From: Eutreptiella sp. 'Long Island Sound 2002'
Taxonomy: Eukaryota; Euglenozoa; Euglenophyceae; Eutreptiales; Eutreptiaceae
Direction: 5' to 3'
Length of the DNA: 64,000 nt
NCBI GenBank assembly: GCA_964036045.1
Contig: OZ038390.1
Coordinates: 3,854,017 to 3,918,016 of the forward strand
The notes beneath the pieces were generated by a model. It worked only from the letters and a program-made list of their open reading frames with translations. It did no database searches and was not told where the DNA came from. Both the position numbers and the translations under genes were made by a program. This document shows positions 62,891-64,000 of the stretch, piece after piece. Position 1 is the first letter of the stretch; each line of letters opens with the position of its first letter.

Positions 62891-64000
62891 TCAAGGTACA
62901 GTGGCCATTTTCCTCAGGAGGGCAATGTCCATGCACCAGGCTGGCGTGTATCCTTCTGGCTGAAGATCTTCTGGGATTTCCCCATCCGTGTATCTGTCCC
63001 CTTCCCAGACGGCCCTGTTTGCAAGCCAGTGCACCAGTTTTGCTGTGGCGGTACCACGGGAGCATGGGAGGTCGTGACCAACGCTGTACACGGCGCGCAT
63101 AGTGTTTTCCGACCACCACGGGGAGGCGGCATACACACGGCGCACTGCTTTGTGCAGCGCCCGCATCACCGTCATTCGCCTGTAGCCTGAAAGCATTGCT
63201 AGCTGGGCCCAGGCAAGTGCCGACAGGATTTGGGCAGCCCATGTTTGCTGCCAGGGGAGGGTACCAGTGAGGCTGCTAATGAGTATACACGGCAAATACT
63301 CTCTGGGTGCGCGTGTCGGGCTGATGAGGGGTGCGCCGTACCGGAGTTCCCAGGTGTCTGTGAGTGCAGAGGGATGCGTGACCGCACAACAGTGGCCCCC
63401 TCCCAGTGTCATGTGAACCCCCAGTGCGCGGCGGCTCTGGCTCAGGCAGTCCCCGTCACATGATTGGGCACCCCCGTCCACGCAGTCGCACAGCACCTCG
63501 AGGTTCCAGATGCCTGACAGGAGGTCACAGACCTCCTGTACAAGTGTGGTGCGCGTGCCGGGGGGTAGGTTGGTAGCCAGTAGAACATTGTCTCTGAACT
63601 GTGCCAGGCTGAACCACATTGTGCCCCTGGACCAGAAAACGTAGCCGTCCTCGGACAGGCTCATGTTTCCCCAGTTCTTCATCCTTTTACCATTTCTCTT
63701 CACTCCCCACAAGGTGTGCAAGTCTGCGCTTTGTGCCAAAAAAGGTCCTCCCATTGGGATGCTGACCTTCCTACTCCACAAATGACCCACCGCCTGTAGG
63801 ACACTGTTGTGCGACAGCTCAAAGTTCAGCATGGCTGACAGATGGTTGTGTGTTAGTACCCAAAATTTTCACTGGCCGCCACGCCTGCTCTGTCCAATTT
63901 AGGTGTGTCCCTGTGGATCGACCAGTGCAGCTGCTGCTGCCTCTGGCGCCTTTTCTTGGTCAGCCACTTTGTTGCTTTTTCAAAAGCCCGTGTTACATCC
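62891..64000 (-). pseudogene. Reverse transcriptase fragment running off the window end
   Basis: The minus-strand frame at 63,832-62,891 contains S-I-P-M-G-G-P-F-L-A-Q-S, a motif B-like loop, and F-S-L-A-Q-F-R-D-N-V-L-L-A, where R-D-N stands at the place of the usual x-D-D catalytic pair. After it come I-L-S-A-L-A-W-A-Q-L-A-M-L-S-G-Y-R-R and further helical segments. Upstream (63,865-64,000) V-T-R-A-F-E-K-A-T-K-W-L continues the protein in another frame and stops at about 63,860, so a frameshift lies between. The rest of the element is beyond the window. Confidence 0.65.

Overview
This is eukaryotic nuclear DNA. It is GC-rich, intron-rich and loaded with repeats. Real exons are short islands in long non-coding tracts, splice sites are GT-AG, retroelement remnants are common, and homopolymer G or C runs of about 8-18 bases recur throughout. 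A protist, most likely an alga or alveolate, fits best. Features pointing towards a dinoflagellate-like genome are that nearly every believable coding segment is on the minus strand, that one reverse transcriptase carries an R-D-N motif where F/Y-x-D-D is usual, and that a small duplicated domain of a protist-repeat type is present. The species assignment is inference.

Layout. 0-12.5 kb is a mosaic of dispersed repeats. It holds a telomere-like tract, a pair of direct repeats 1.24 kb apart, a 1.46-kb segmental duplication (2.5-4.0 and 8.6-10.1 kb) carrying a small protein domain, and a broken non-LTR retroelement (6.8-7.9 kb). 13.0-15.4 kb is a 5'-truncated non-LTR retroelement with an intact RNase H. 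17.4-18.3 kb is an 82-bp hairpin minisatellite, followed by a decayed tyrosine-recombinase-like element (18.5-20.7 kb). 20.7-30.8 kb holds no gene I can name, but includes an inverted pair of tRNA-like modules and a 450-bp trinucleotide microsatellite.

The best-supported gene is a complete eight-exon 6-phosphofructo-2-kinase/fructose-2,6-bisphosphatase on the minus strand (44,932 to 30,831), reconstructed here as 536 residues. The kinase half looks intact. In the phosphatase half the nucleophilic histidine of the RHG motif is a serine, so the product may only make, or mainly make, fructose-2,6-bisphosphate. Its introns hold minisatellites, a foldback element and dispersed repeats.

45-48 kb is another repeat mosaic with a transposon-like coding scrap. 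54.4-55.6 kb holds two exons of a zinc-finger protein. 56.5-60.6 kb holds two exons that I read as one gene joining an RNA polymerase III RPC9/Rpb4-like domain to a JAB/MPN metalloprotease-like domain, with a retroelement remnant in the intron between them. The window ends inside another reverse transcriptase (62.9-64.0 kb, minus strand). No rRNA, CRISPR, confident tRNA gene or recognisable promoter was found.
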